DNA of 64,000 nucleotides from Apoda limacodes (lineage: Eukaryota > Arthropoda > Insecta > Lepidoptera > Limacodidae). Each line of letters opens with the position of its first letter. The first letter of the stretch is position 1. The notes beneath the pieces are model-generated. The model was not told where the DNA came from. It saw only the letters and a list, made by a program, of their open reading frames with translations, and searched no databases. The stretch is from the NCBI GenBank assembly GCA_946406115.1, contig OX291543.1, positions 31,584,815 through 31,648,814 of the forward strand, read 5' to 3'. The position numbers and the translations under genes were made by a program. Of the stretch, positions 34,084-45,455 are shown in pieces.

Positions 34084-36088
34084 GGGGGCCGTTCAAAAAC
34101 CGACTGAGTCGAGTAGAGTTATGACTCGAACCGTTCATAAACTAACTGAGTTCCAACCCTAATCCGTTCAAAAACGCGTAGAGTTGTTACCCTAGGGTTG
34201 GCTCAAGTGAACCGTACTCGACGCGGGTTCGTCGGAGTAGGCGGCCATATTTGATTAAAATAGTCAAAGCAATGTTTCCGTATTAAGAAAATTAGTAAAT
34301 TATTTTGTTGTGTGTTTTTGTATTTAAGTATTTTTCTATGACTTTTGTATTTGGAGTTTTTTTAAGTAATAAAAGATTTTTAAGTATTTCCACACCACTA
34401 CTAGGGTTCAGTTTTTTCTTAGAATCTTTAGTGCATAACCCTAAATGCCTTAAAATAGTTTTAAAATATTGATTTTAGCCGTAAATTTTAGCTGTTTAGA
34501 AATACTCCTATTTTCATTTTATTTTTTGTCAACATCAAATCTAACAATAAAATAAACCGCGATTCAAGTGTTTAGAATGCAAACACAACGTAACAACTAC
34601 AAAAAGGTAAACATTGTTAACATACTGATAAATAAATAGTATTATAATATACTTAATAATAATGGTAAGTTTTATTAAAATATATGTATAATCAAAACAA
34701 AAGAATTCACCAAGTTCCCACCTAGTTTATAAAAACTTTATTTTTTATATTTATTTCAAATAAAGTTTTAGGCTATTTTTTTGACTTTGAGTGAAAACAA
34801 ACTAATAGTTTCCTTCTTGCTTTTTTGAATTAAGTTTTCATAAACGAGTTTTATTTTTGAATTAAGTTTTAGGCTAATAATAAACTTTATTTGAAATAAA
34901 GTTTTAGGCTATTTTTTTGACTTTGAGTGAGAACAAACTAATAATTTCCTTCTTGCTTTTTTGAATTAAGTTTTCATAAACTAGGTTGGAACTTGGTGAA
35001 TTCTTTTGTTTTGATTTTACATATTAGTGTTCCGTAGGCCTTACAAAGGTATTTCAAATGAAAAAACTGCCCCTACAAGGGCGAAATTCCTAAAAGTGGA
35101 AACATTGATTAAAACCTGACAGATGTAACTCGGTTAGCCGTTCAAAAACTATAGGGTAGAGTTAGGAACCCGATGACGTCATTTTTTACTCAAGTTACTC
35201 CTCCTTCCTAACTCTACCCTATAGTTTTTGAACGGCTAACCGAGTTACATCTGTCAAGTTTTCAATCAATGTTTCCACTTTTAGGAATTTCGCCCTTGTA
35301 GGGGCATTTTTTTTATTTGAAATACCTTTGTAAGGCCTACGGAACACTAATATGTATAATCAAAACAAAAGAATTCACCAGTTTCAAATAAAGTTTTAGG
35401 CTATTTTTTTTGACTTTGAGTGAGAACAAACTAATAATTTCCTTCTTGCTTTTTTGAATTAAGTTTTCATAAACTAGGTTGGAACTTGGTGAATTCTTTT
35501 GTTTTGATTATACATATTAAGTATATTATAATACTATTTATTTATCAGTATGTTAACAATGTTTACCTTTTTGTAGTTGTAACGTTGTGTTTGCATTCTA
35601 AACACCTGAATCGCGGTTTAATTTATTGTTAGATTTTATGTTGACAAAAATGAAAATGAAAATAGGAGTAATTCTAAACAGCTAAAATTTACGGCTAAAA
35701 TAAATATTTTAAAACTATGTTAAGGCATTTAGGGTTATGCACTAAAGATTCTAAGAAAAAACTGAACCTTAGTAGTGGTGTGGAATTACTTAAAAATCTT
35801 TTATTACTAAAAAAACTCCAAATACAAAAATCATAGAAAAATACTTAAATACAAAAACAAACAACAAAATAATTTACTAATTTTCTTAATACGGAAACAT
35901 TGCTTTGACCATTTTAATCAAATATGGCCGCCTACTCCGACGAACCCGCGTCGAGTACGGTTCACTTGAGCCAACCCTAGGGTAACAACTCTACGCGTTT
36001 TTGAACGGATTAGGGTTGGAACTCAGTTAGTTTATGAACGGTTCGAGTCATAACTCTACTCGACTCAGTCGGTTTTTGAACGGCCCCC
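34084..36088. mobile_element. 2-kb foldback palindrome upstream of SMARCAL1
   Basis: The left arm from 34084 (GGGGGCCGTTCAAAAACCGA) is matched inverted by the right arm ending at 36088. The outer arms, about 600 bp each, pair over 34084-34680 and 35510-36088. A second inverted pair surrounds the centre (about 35118-35170 with 35205-35260). CCGTTCAAAAAC or CCGTTCATAAAC occurs four times in each arm. Inside, an AT-rich module with GAATTAAGTTTTCATAAAC is duplicated. CAG on both sides could be a 3-bp target duplication; G-rich ends with 3-bp duplications would suit PIF/Harbinger. No protein is encoded. It lies about 190 bp upstream of the SMARCAL1 start codon. Confidence 0.85.
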
Positions 36089-36111
36089 AGGAGTAAATTT
36101 CAACCTTATCA

Positions 36112-36423
36112 GGGTGCGTTCCAAATCACAACGAGGAAGTTATAAAAGTGGTTTTGGGACGCCTGGGGTAGAGTAATTTTCCAACTGTCAAGTTGAATTC
36201 TTTACACTGCCATAGAAAAGGTTTAAAATCACATCTGTCAGTGTGAAAATTAACTGTCAAACGCTCGTTTCAGAACGGGTTGATTTTTCAACTTTACCGG
36301 GAGATAATTACTCGGCATGATTTGGAATATGTAAAGAATTCAACTTGACAGTTGGAAAATTACTCTACCCCGAGCGTCCCAAAACCACTTTTTAACTTCC
36401 TCGTTGCGATTTGGAACGCACCC
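36112..36423. mobile_element. Palindromic MITE with arms of about 90 bp
   Basis: GGGTGCGTTCCAAATCACAA (36112) is repeated inverted from 36423 (GGGTGCGTTCCAAATCGCAA). The arms match for about 90 bp through CCAACTGTCAAGTTGAATTC. The central part (about 36225-36335) is also found inverted at about 33965-34082, next to the left end of the foldback element and only about 70 bp from the SMARCAL1 start. Confidence 0.8.
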
Positions 36424-37129
36424 GGGCTGATGGGTGGGATGGAAAGCACCCATCTGCCCAATATTTTAGTTAAATGAACTGCATGGAGTTTTGGCGCGAA
36501 TCTTAAGGAGTGTTGTTTTTTTGTGTTTATTTTTTCTAAATTCATTTAGTGTGTTTCGATGTGTATATTTTAGCATTGTTTTACGAAAGAGTGTTAAGAA
36601 TTGTGCATCGAAGGCTCATGAACAGTGAATTATGAAGAAATAAGCAGGATATGACGCGCAATTTCTGAAGGATCCACACCAAAACTACCGCCCTAATTTT
36701 GGGACATGTAAACGAGGACGCGCTATATCGCCGCGATAAAACTTGAATATGGCGCTTCGCCAAGCTTAGATATAAGCACAGGACTATATTTATTAGACTA
36801 GATTTAGTTTATCGGGCATCCAAAGATAGAATAGTTTATTTTAATTCGTTTTTTACTAGATTGACTTGCGGTTACACCTGCCGCCGATTTCATTTTGATA
36901 ACTATTATGGATTCAATCAATGTGAGGTCAGTAGGTGCATATATATGTATACATTACAAGCTTTTGTGCGTGACTCTCTCTACTACCGATTTTATTTCGA
37001 TAGCCATTCCCGTAAAACTCTTGATCTGAATAAAATGGGCTTTATCCCGATGTAACCCTTTCGCACATACGAGTTCACAATAATGTTAGTATTTTAACGT
37101 TTTTTAATTCTCAAACAATCCCAGCAATG
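36424..37129. other. Intergenic, no gene seen
   Basis: No supported coding sequence. The stretch 36560-36780 has an unusual composition (CGCGCAATTTCTG, TATCGCCGCGATAAAAC) but no ORF with a recognisable domain. Confidence 0.35.
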
Positions 37130-37340
37130 ATGAAACCTACGATATTATGTGTTCCGTTTGACGTCCGAAGTCCATTATGTGAGAGTACATCGTCAACTTT
37201 CCGTCGCTGGCCGCTAGATGTCGCTGTTTTCCGTCACGTGACCTCCGCCGACAGCGCCGGAAGTAGATAAACCTACTTCCTGCGAACCCTATTTAATTTT
37301 TTACCTAATGTAAGCCGCCATGTTATTTTGTCATTGTTGC
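37130..37340 (-). repeat. Dispersed repeat with GGACTTCGGACGTC, copy 1
   Basis: Minus-strand copy of the sequence at 46905-47160. Both contain CGTCAACTTTCCGTCGCTGG, a CACGTGA step, GAAGTAGATAAACCTACTTCC (a palindrome) and CCGCCAT. Non-coding MITE-type element. Confidence 0.75.
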
Positions 37341-38049
37341 GTCGTTCTTTGAACTGTGCGCACGGTCGCTAGATTGTATAAAACCAACAATTATGTTGTT
37401 TCTTAAAAGTATTTTAACTTTCGAGATTAACTTAATATTTTTTTCTTTAAAAAAAGTTTTCCGTTCTAAAATTAAAGGTAAATGATAAAACCAAGGAAGA
37501 TGCCTCATGGTCGTGGAGTAGAGAGTAGAGAGAGTCAGATTTGGAGTTTGTCATCGAATGTGTCCTCCGTCAAGATAACGTCTTGATGCCGGTCATAAGC
37601 GCGTTAGTTTTCACAGGCCGGTAAAAAATCAGACTTAACAACTGTTGAGTCAAATGATTTTTTACGAATCATATCATCATGTTCGTGACCCATGTTAGTG
37701 CCTCTGTTTTTAGTGTCTAATGTGGGGCCAAAATGTCAATTTCAGTTAAACAATTATTTACCTAAACTACAGAATGCTACTTCTGAATTTTATATTTTTT
37801 TTACGCCTACCCTCTGTAGGGAAAGTTAATTGGAAATGTAGCATATTTTAAATTCAAAATTTTTCAAATTTCATTTATTTCAGGTAAACAAGAAACCCAT
37901 ATTATACATTGATATTTAGAAATAGAATTAGAAATAAATAAATAATACGTAATTAAATAAATTAAACCAATCAAACAAAAAATAAAAATGTCAGAACAGT
38001 ATATAAAATTAAATCAATTTAAATAATACATACATATATATGCAGTCAT
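37341..38049. other. AT-rich spacer, retroelement 3' flank at its right end
   Basis: No gene. 37900-38049 is rich in AAATAAAT runs and probably holds the 3' UTR and tail of the minus-strand retroelement that starts at 38050. Confidence 0.35.
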
Positions 38050-40779
38050 TTAGTACTTCCTTTCCGGCATTGGCACCGCCACATGTCTGTTACAGCAATG
38101 CCTATTGCGCATAGTCGTATGGAAGCAATCGATGCGTGCATCTGCAAACATGCCAGAGGCACTGCAGAATCGTGGCAGCCCCAACACAATCCTAAATGCA
38201 TTGTTATACAGGACACGGAGGTCGCTGTACCGTTTTTTTGTATAGTTAACCCACAGGCTGCACGTGTACAAAGATGTGCAGTACGTTTTAAAGAGGGTTA
38301 CCTTAACCTCAGCTGAGCATCTTGCAAACCTACGGGCCATCATATTGGCTCTTACTGACAGCGCCCTCCGTTCCCGCTCAATGTCAGCATCGTCCTTGAG
38401 ATCAGTAGTGACTACATGCCCTAGGTACTTAAATTTTGGAACAGTTTTAAGGGGTACACCATATAGTCGCACTGGTGGTACATTACGTGCACATTTCACA
38501 CCAGCGTCAAAGACCATGCATTGACTTTTCGTGATATTATATTTTAAACCGTGGCCAGATACTTATTCCACACAAGTCCGTATTAACTGCCTCAGACCAC
38601 AGACTGATGCGCTCAAGAGCACCATGTCGTCAGCATAGCTCAAATTGTTAACACAGACGCCATCAACGTGGCAGCCAACGTGCTGATTGCTAAGCGCTAT
38701 GATCAACTCATTTATGTAAAGGTTGAACAGGGTTGGAGATGACAATCCACCCTGTCTAACACCACACTCAAGCCAGTACCAATCCGACATTGCCCCCGCC
38801 CATCGCACACTGTTGACTTGGTGTGCATACCAATACTGAAACAGGCTGACCAGTTCCAGTGGAAAATTTGTGCTTCTCAGCTTCCTCCATAGCAGATCAT
38901 ATGACACCAAATCAAATGCCTTGGATAAGTCAAGGAAGCAAGCATACACCGGTGTCTTGCGGTCTGTGTAGTATCTGACGGTATGCTTAAGACACAGAAT
39001 CGCACTTTCAGTGGACAGCCGAGGACGAAACCCGAACTGATTGTCATGCAGTGTGACATAACTATTTAACTGTGTAGTAAGCAAACCGTCAAGAACTTTA
39101 GCTGCAATAGTGGCAAGAGAAATGGGTCTGTAGTTATTTTTGTCAGCAAGGTCACCAGTTTTATTTTTCACTACAGGCACCACCACTGTTTTCATTAGAT
39201 CGTCAGGCATATAGGAGTGACCCACGCATAAGGAATAGAGCATTGCAAGGAGTCTACATATATGTGGTCCGGCATGCTTATAGTGCTCAATGCTGAGTCC
39301 ATCGTGGCCTGGTGACTTGCCTTTAGATATTTGCCCAATGGCTTCAGCAACATCTTTGGCCCGAAACCTAGTCCCCACCATTTGACCATTTCTGGCAATA
39401 TTGTGCACCTCCTTCGCTGGACCTAGGGGAGACTTAACCGCAAAATGGTTCTTGAAGATATTAGCAATATCCTTTGAATCGCTCACACCATCAACGCTCG
39501 CCGGGAGGCCAGGTCTTATATTTGTTTTATTAGTGGCTTTCCAAAAACCGCGGAAGTCGCCTTTGATGTGTTTCTCCGCAAGAGCGTCCATTTTTATTTG
39601 GTCTTGTTGATTTTGACACCATTTAAATCGAGATTTGAACGCTCTGCGGCTTTGACACATTTCCTGGTAAACAAGGCCGGACCTCGGCTTACCACACATT
39701 ATCCATACCTTGAAGTTAGCCCTGGCCTCCCGGTGAGCCCCACTGACGTGTTTATTCCACCCCATTAAGCGTGGGCCCTCTACCTTTTTTCTTGAGCTTG
39801 TGCTTCCCCAACTCACCACTGCTGCGTCTCGAAGGGCGGTTACAATGTTAGAATAAAGATTGGGCAGAACACGCCTGTGGCCGCGGTCATTACAAAAATA
39901 ATCGGCACAGCTTACACACTCTGAAGGAAAGTCAATCATTTTTAATCTCATATGACAGTCTCTGGTATACCTCGCGACTTGCTCCTCACTTCTTTCACCC
40001 CATATTACATCTTTATTTATATTACTAATTTTTGGTGAAATCTTAGGGGTAAGTAATTTTAAGTTGCAAGTAATTACAAGTGGGTAGTGATCAGACCAAA
40101 GAGTGTCATACTTCACATCTGCTTCTATAACAGAATGCTTAGCCGAGTGAGTAGCAATACAGTGATCCAACCAGCTGCTAGTCCCGTGCACATCACTAAT
40201 AAATGTGAAGGTACCCGAGTCCAGCCCCAGTTTTTCTGAGTCTACACATGACCATTTTTGTTCATCACACATATTTATAAGTTCACTGTAGAACAACTCA
40301 CCCGGATCTGCATTGAAATCACTTAAGATAAACACAGATTCAATTCCTTGTTCGTCAATAATAGCAGTGACTGCGCTTAAACAATCTATAAAATCCTACA
40401 AATTATCGGCACAATTCGTTGGCAGGTAAACGCTCATCACTAATATTTGTGTATCGCAAGTTGTTATTTTAATGGCACTTATACGAGTATTATCACATTG
40501 CAACACTGATACTTGTTGAAACGCTCTATATCGCCATAGCAACGCGACGCCACCGTATGGTCGCCCGCGCAGAATCCCCGCCGACGTATCAACTGCAGAT
40601 GTCGCCGTATATCCAAAACCGGAGTCAATCGTGCCGACGTATGGTATGTCATGCGGCAGCAACCAGGTCTCCTGAAGACATATCACGTCACACGTACGAC
40701 ATAGGCTTCTAACATCCTCTACAGAGCGCTTAACGTTTTTACAGTTAAACGTAGCGAAATGATAAGGGCCGCTATCCAT
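38050..40779 (-). pseudogene. CR1-like non-LTR retrotransposon ORF2, two nonsense codons
   Basis: One frame of 910 codons from ATG (40779) to stop (38050), broken only by a TAG (codon after NCADNL, about 40393-40395) and a TAA (after RQLIRTCVE, about 38563). N-terminal APE-type endonuclease: FATFNCKN, CLQETWLLP, GGVALLWR, FILSDFNADPG, and SDHYPLVI near its end. Reverse transcriptase: NNYRPISLATIAAKVLDGLL, ACFLDLSKAFDLVSYDLLW, GVRQGGLSSPTLFNLYINEL and LSYADDMVLLS (catalytic YADD). The C-terminal part contains FKYLGHVVT and a cysteine-rich tail. Few lesions imply a recent insertion. It overlaps ORF1 by 8 nt (ATGGATAG). Confidence 0.92.
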
Positions 40780-41175
40780 TGTTTGGTTGTTTTAAGCCGT
40801 CAGAAATTTTCGCAATATTCGCTCTCTTGTGTCTGAAGTGCACAAAACGTCTAAATATAACACCTGCAGGCCAGAATTTCTCGTCTATGTACCTGGGCAA
40901 ATTTATCTCTGATATCAGAATTTTGTATGCTTTGTGCCCTCTATCAAATTTCATAATTATTTTCTCCAGAGTAACAGTTTCCTGTGTTTTGTTATAAATA
41001 TGTTTCACAATGTCACTCTCTGCCGTAGATAAATGTACGTTCGTAATAAACATAGGAATTTTTCTCTCAGCCGCTCTGAAGCTGCCTTCTAAGTCACGGG
41101 CTACACCTGATTTGCCTGAAAATCGATATTTCGTCGGTTTTCGATTTGTAACTGTTTTCCATCCTTCGTTATTAT
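40772..41175 (-). pseudogene. 5'-truncated ORF1 of the same CR1-like element
   Basis: The minus-strand frame is open from about 41175 and ends at 40772, inside the ORF2 start (overlap ATGGATAG). Contains SDIVKHIYNKTQETVTLEKI and KILISEINLPRYIDEKFWPAG then FRRFVHFR, typical of the C-terminal domain of this ORF1 family. The N-terminal part is absent because the element stops at an (ATT)n run. The ATG nearest the start is internal. Confidence 0.8.
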
Positions 41176-41198
41176 TATTATTATTATTATTATTATTT
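41166..41198 (+). repeat. (ATT)n microsatellite
   Basis: About ten ATT units at the truncated 5' edge of the CR1-like element, perhaps part of the insertion junction. Confidence 0.9.
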
Positions 41199-41619
41199 AA
41201 GTTATAAGTAAGAACCCGTATAAGACACGCGGCCTACATTCGCTTATGTTGTAGCGGATCATACCATACTGCTACAACAGAGGCTGACGTCACGGCTGTT
41301 TCAGTAGATCAGCATGTATACAACCAGCATCGAAAGTGAGGTGGACCACGGCGGTCCACAGGCATTACTTCCTGCCTGGCTAGAGATCTCTATTCGGCAG
41401 CTCCGCAGTGTAGATATATCTATGTTAAGATTTGACTCTCCGGATGGATTTTACGGTTTTGAAGGCAACGAGAAATTGAGATACTAAACATCTTTTTACT
41501 CCATTAGTATGGTTTCAAATCAAACAGTTTGGCAACATAACCATTCTTGGCTCAAAATAAATCTGTTAATTTTAGATTTCCTCGGCGCGGTGTGGAACGC
41601 TCGTGCAGATCATCAGTTC

Positions 41620-41800
41620 CTAGCCCCGAGAAGGTAACGCACGTGTGTCAGGCCCTACATCATTACCTGACAGTCGGCAGTTGGACCCTCAAGCAGGCTC
41701 AATGCCTCTTAGGTAAACCCAATTTTGCAGCCTTCATCAGCCAACCGGGAAGGCTGCATTGCCGACAAATACAACGTTATTATCATATGTTGCGAAATAA
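41620..41800 (+). pseudogene. Possible DIRS-like retroelement RT fragment
   Basis: Translation HYLTVGSWTLKQAQCLLGKP then NFAAFISQPGRLHCRQIQRY resembles the region after the RT domain in DIRS/Ngaro-type elements (aligned from memory). No flanking RT or tyrosine recombinase is visible. Downstream, 41800-42225 is open in one frame but unrecognised. Confidence 0.4.
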
Positions 41801-42257
41801 GAAAAGAAAAAACAAGACACATATACAATAATTTATGTCAAATTGGTGAAATTGGCGATCTTATTGCCAGATGGCGATTTCTTCCAGACAAGCTTAATAT
41901 TACTGCAAAATGCATACACGCATATCCGAAAATGGTAAAGTTCATTCGTGAAGATTTTAATAAAATATCGAGAACAAGACTTTTACTCCTACCCGCAAAT
42001 AAAAAAGAGGGAGGGCATAAGGAAACGAGAACCAGAGCTGGTAATAAACGTAACGGACTTCGTGGGTTCTTCATATGTTTCACACGCAGGAGACCTAGGT
42101 TCAATTACCCGCTGTGGAGCCAAGTAAAGAAGACTGCTATTAATTTTAACCAGTCTGAGCTGAAATATTGTAACAGAAACTCAACTGGCATACCCACAGT
42201 TTGTAGAGTTCCTGGGCTTTGATGGTATACTCAGTTCAATTGATAGCCTTGCCTCGA

Positions 42258-43845
42258 ACAAGTAGCCAGATTTTTCAGAGCTTGCTGATCTCTATAACGC
42301 AGCGGGAGGTCCGGCAAGCGTTGCTTTCTCTAGACGTTCATAAGTCGAGTGGGCCAGACGGTATACCAGCAGTGGTGCTTAAGCAGTGTGCTCCTGAGTT
42401 ATGTCCTGTACTCACGTGCCTCTTCGCACTTTCCTACCACACTAAACAATTTCCATCTTCATGGAAGACTGCGAATGTGCACCCGGTGCCCAAAAAGGGC
42501 GATAGATCAGATCCATTGAATTACAGGCCTATCGCTATTACCTCTCTCCTCTCCAAGGTGATGGAGCGTGTGATCAACACACAGCTTCTAAGATACCTAG
42601 AAGTACACGACCTGGTCAGTGACCGTCAATATGGCTTTCGCCACGGTCGCTCGACTGGTGGCCTTCTAGTGTATCTCACACACCGATGGGCACTAGCCAT
42701 TGAGAGTCAGGGGGAGGCATTGGCATGTAGCCTGAACATAACGAAGGCGTTTGATCGTGTCTGGCACCGGGGTCTTCTATCGAAGTTGCCATCTTACGGA
42801 GTGCCCGAGGGTTTGTGCAAATGGGTGGCTAGCTCCTACGCTGTTTCTACTGCATATCAATGACATGTCGGACATTAACAACATACATTGCTATGCAGAT
42901 GACAGTACTGGACACGCTTTTTACACGGGTCGTACAAACATCCCTCGTTCCGTTGTAGAGGAAAACCGCGGAGAACTTGTGTCTCAAATCGAGACCACAC
43001 TGTCCAAGGTCTCTGACTGGGGACGGGTAAACTTGGCCCGATTCAACCCTAAAAAGACACAAGTGTGCGCGTTCACCGCTAAGAAAACTCCATTCACTGT
43101 GGTCCCACAGTTCCAGAACACTCCCCTCGCCATCTCCAAGAGCATTGGGATCCTTGGTGTCGACATCTCCAGCGCTGTTCAGTTCCGAGATCATTTACAA
43201 GATAAGGTGAAGCTAGCGTCCAAAAACCTTGGTGTACTCAACAGAGCGAAGCAGTACTTCATGTCGGGGCAAAGGTTGTTACTTTACAAGTCGCAAGTTC
43301 GGCCCCATATGGAGTACTGCTGCCATCTCTGGGCAGGTGCACCCGGATACCAGCTTGGCCCTTTTGACTCGGTTCGACGACGGGCTGTGAGAATTGACGA
43401 CGATTCCAAACTCACTTGCGGTATCGAGCCCTTAAGTCTGAGGAGAGACTTTGCCTCCCTGTGTGTGTTCTACCGCTTGTACAATGGGTTGTGTTCTGAG
43501 GAATTGTTCGAAATGATGCCCACGGCTACTTTCTACCATCGCACCGCTCGCCATCGGCAGGGAATTCATTCTCACACTGTAGAACCTAAACGGTCGCGTA
43601 CAGTGTGGTTTCAGAGAAACTTGCTCCCGCAAACGCTTAAGTTGTGGAATGAGCTCCCTGCCAAGGTTTTCTGCAAGGACTACAGTATGAAGTTCTTCAA
43701 GAAAGAAGTTATTAGATTTCTGAAGGGTCGGCAACGCGCAAGTGATACCCCTGGTGTTGCATGCATCCATAGGCTACGGTGACCGCTTACCATCAGGCGG
43801 ACCGTAAGCTTGTTTGCCACCTTAGTGGTATAATAAAAAAAAAAC
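42258..43845 (+). pseudogene. Jockey-like non-LTR retrotransposon, internal deletion
   Basis: Reverse transcriptase region: ITQREVRQALLSLDVHKSSG, SWKTANVHPVPKKGDRSDPL, NYRPIAITSLLSKVMERVIN, VSDRQYGFRHGRSTGGLLVY and ITKAFDRVWHRGLLSKLPSY. After WVASS about 35 codons are missing compared with the 62-kb copy, including the GVPQGS motif, and the frame shifts. It then continues LFLLHINDM, HCYADDSTGH and on to the C-terminus ASDTPGVACIHRLR (stop at 43782). The 3' end is CTTGTTTGCCACCTTAGTGG, TATAAT and an A-run. Because the deletion removes a core RT motif, this copy cannot be active. Confidence 0.9.
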
Positions 43846-43865
43846 ACCATGTCTCGCGTCATCAC

Positions 43866-44552
43866 GGGAACCTAAAGGTCGAGGTGATGTCGATATTTTT
43901 CAAATGATAGGGAACGTCTAACATAGATTTGATTATCTTACAAAACGCTGAAATCGTGTAAAACTAGACTTATGAAATTAGTGAGTTTGCCTTTTCATAA
44001 CCTTTAAGAGATGCTGACACGACTATCTAACTTTGACTATTCTCTCACCAGGTGTACTTGCATGCTAAGACACCTCAAAACGGCCAAGGTTCCATGTGTT
44101 AATTGGCGCCTACGTAAAAGAAACTTAATTCCAAATAAACAAAGGGAGCAGCCGTTCCCTGACGCACATCTAGCTCTATTAATTTTGGATGGAACTTGCT
44201 CTTAACACCCAATTTATCTACTCGTAAGAAAGAGTTGCTGACATCCTGCTGAAGACAAAAACCCATTGTAAATTACCTTCCTGTACTAGGTATATTTGTA
44301 ATGGAATTTAGTTGTGGATACACTATACTCCTTTATCGTAGCGCAAAACAGTTACAGAGCCGCATAATCGGTGCTTCTGAGAAAGACAAACGGCGAGGTA
44401 TAGAAGATGTGTTTTTGCAGCACAGGGGCCGGAGGTGGTAGATACCGCTCATTTTCAAACCGAACTTCATCGTTGTTCTGTTGAACGACTGTTTAACTTA
44501 CTGTTAAATCAAAGTACGTATAGCGCGTGCAGCGGCAATGTCGCACCAGTAA
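43866..44552. other. Intergenic, no gene seen
   Basis: A 64-codon open frame at 44011-44205 has no domain. No repeat family recognised. Confidence 0.35.
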
Positions 44553-44765
44553 GTAGGCCAACTTCGATATAAGCCTCAGATCATAGAATTTTGCGGCCCG
44601 ACTGCACCTCCGCAGACGCGAGACGTATGCGTCGCCCACCAACCGCCCCCTAGGATTAGGGCACCAACAGATGCGAGCTGTGTGGTGGACGACATCTACT
44701 CCCCCACCTCACCACCTCACCTCAACGATGCTTACCGTTTTGCGTTAGTTGATCTACCTGTGTAA
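44553..44765 (+). other. GC-rich open frame, possible orphan exon
   Basis: Seventy codons are open from GTA (44553) to TAA (44763-44765) in a locally GC-rich block. Translation includes EFCGPTAPPQTRDVCVAHQ and DDIYSPTSPPHLNDAYRFAL. An upstream AG is available (CCAGTAAG), but its pyrimidine tract is poor. The frame is unrecognised and could be a host exon, a UTR or chance. Confidence 0.2.
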
Positions 44766-45224
44766 ATACATTGGTCAAATTTTGTTATGGAGATATATAC
44801 TTACAAACTCATCGCATTTAGCTACGCAGTAAATTGTAGTCTTGGTCTGTGGCAATAAGTACATTAACCCTTGATATTCTTTACCAGCGCAGCAGTGGGG
44901 ATAGCTAGCTTTTCAGACTCACCTAACAATTTCACTTTTTGCGCTATACTCGTGTGCGCGTGTCAGTGCTCTTAATATTACCTTATGGAATACAAGATCA
45001 CTTTCATATTATCTAAATAATATAAAAAGTTTACGACTCATGAATGCGGGTTTCTGCATTTGTTTGGTGGTTTCTCTGGTCATTGTGGTCTTGCACTTTT
45101 ACTATACTACAATGATAATTTCATTCATAAGTGTTCTATTGCTTTAATTTCGGTTTCTGTCTTATTTTCTGAGTTATTTTGTAACTCATCGGTAATCAAA
45201 TTAGATTCTAGTTGGTTCATCTTA
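44766..45224. other. Intergenic, no gene seen
   Basis: AT-rich DNA with no supported feature. Confidence 0.4.
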
Positions 45225-45455
45225 ATATATATATAAATCTCGTGTCACAATGTTTGTCCTCAATGGACTCCTAAACTACTGAACCGATTTTGATCAAACT
45301 TCGTAAATATCTGTTATTTGATCCAACTTAAAAGATAGGATAGTTTTTATCTCGATATGTCAAGTGCGAGCCGGACTCGGGCACTATAGGTAAAAACCAA
45401 CTTTCGCCGGGTACAGAGGGACGGCAGCGGAACAACGTTTGCCGGGACAGCTAGT
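45225..45455 (+). repeat. Dispersed repeat ending CGGGACAGCTAGTC
   Basis: Starts TATATATAAATCTCGTGTCA and contains CTACTGAACCGATTTTGAT and a piece of the AAGTGCGAGCCGGACTCG repeat. Ends AACGTTTGCCGGGACAGCTAGT. This terminus is common in lepidopteran repeats with Helitron-like ends; class not proven. Confidence 0.65.

Noticed and set aside
41800..42225. Host gene fragment reading CEIRKEKTRHIYNNLCQIGE
   Set aside because: Open for a while but unrecognised, with no splice structure, and wedged between two retroelements.
42847..43194. 115-codon ORF antisense to the jockey-like element (and its twin at 62218-62565)
   Set aside because: Appears in both copies only because it is a shadow frame of the conserved RT coding strand.
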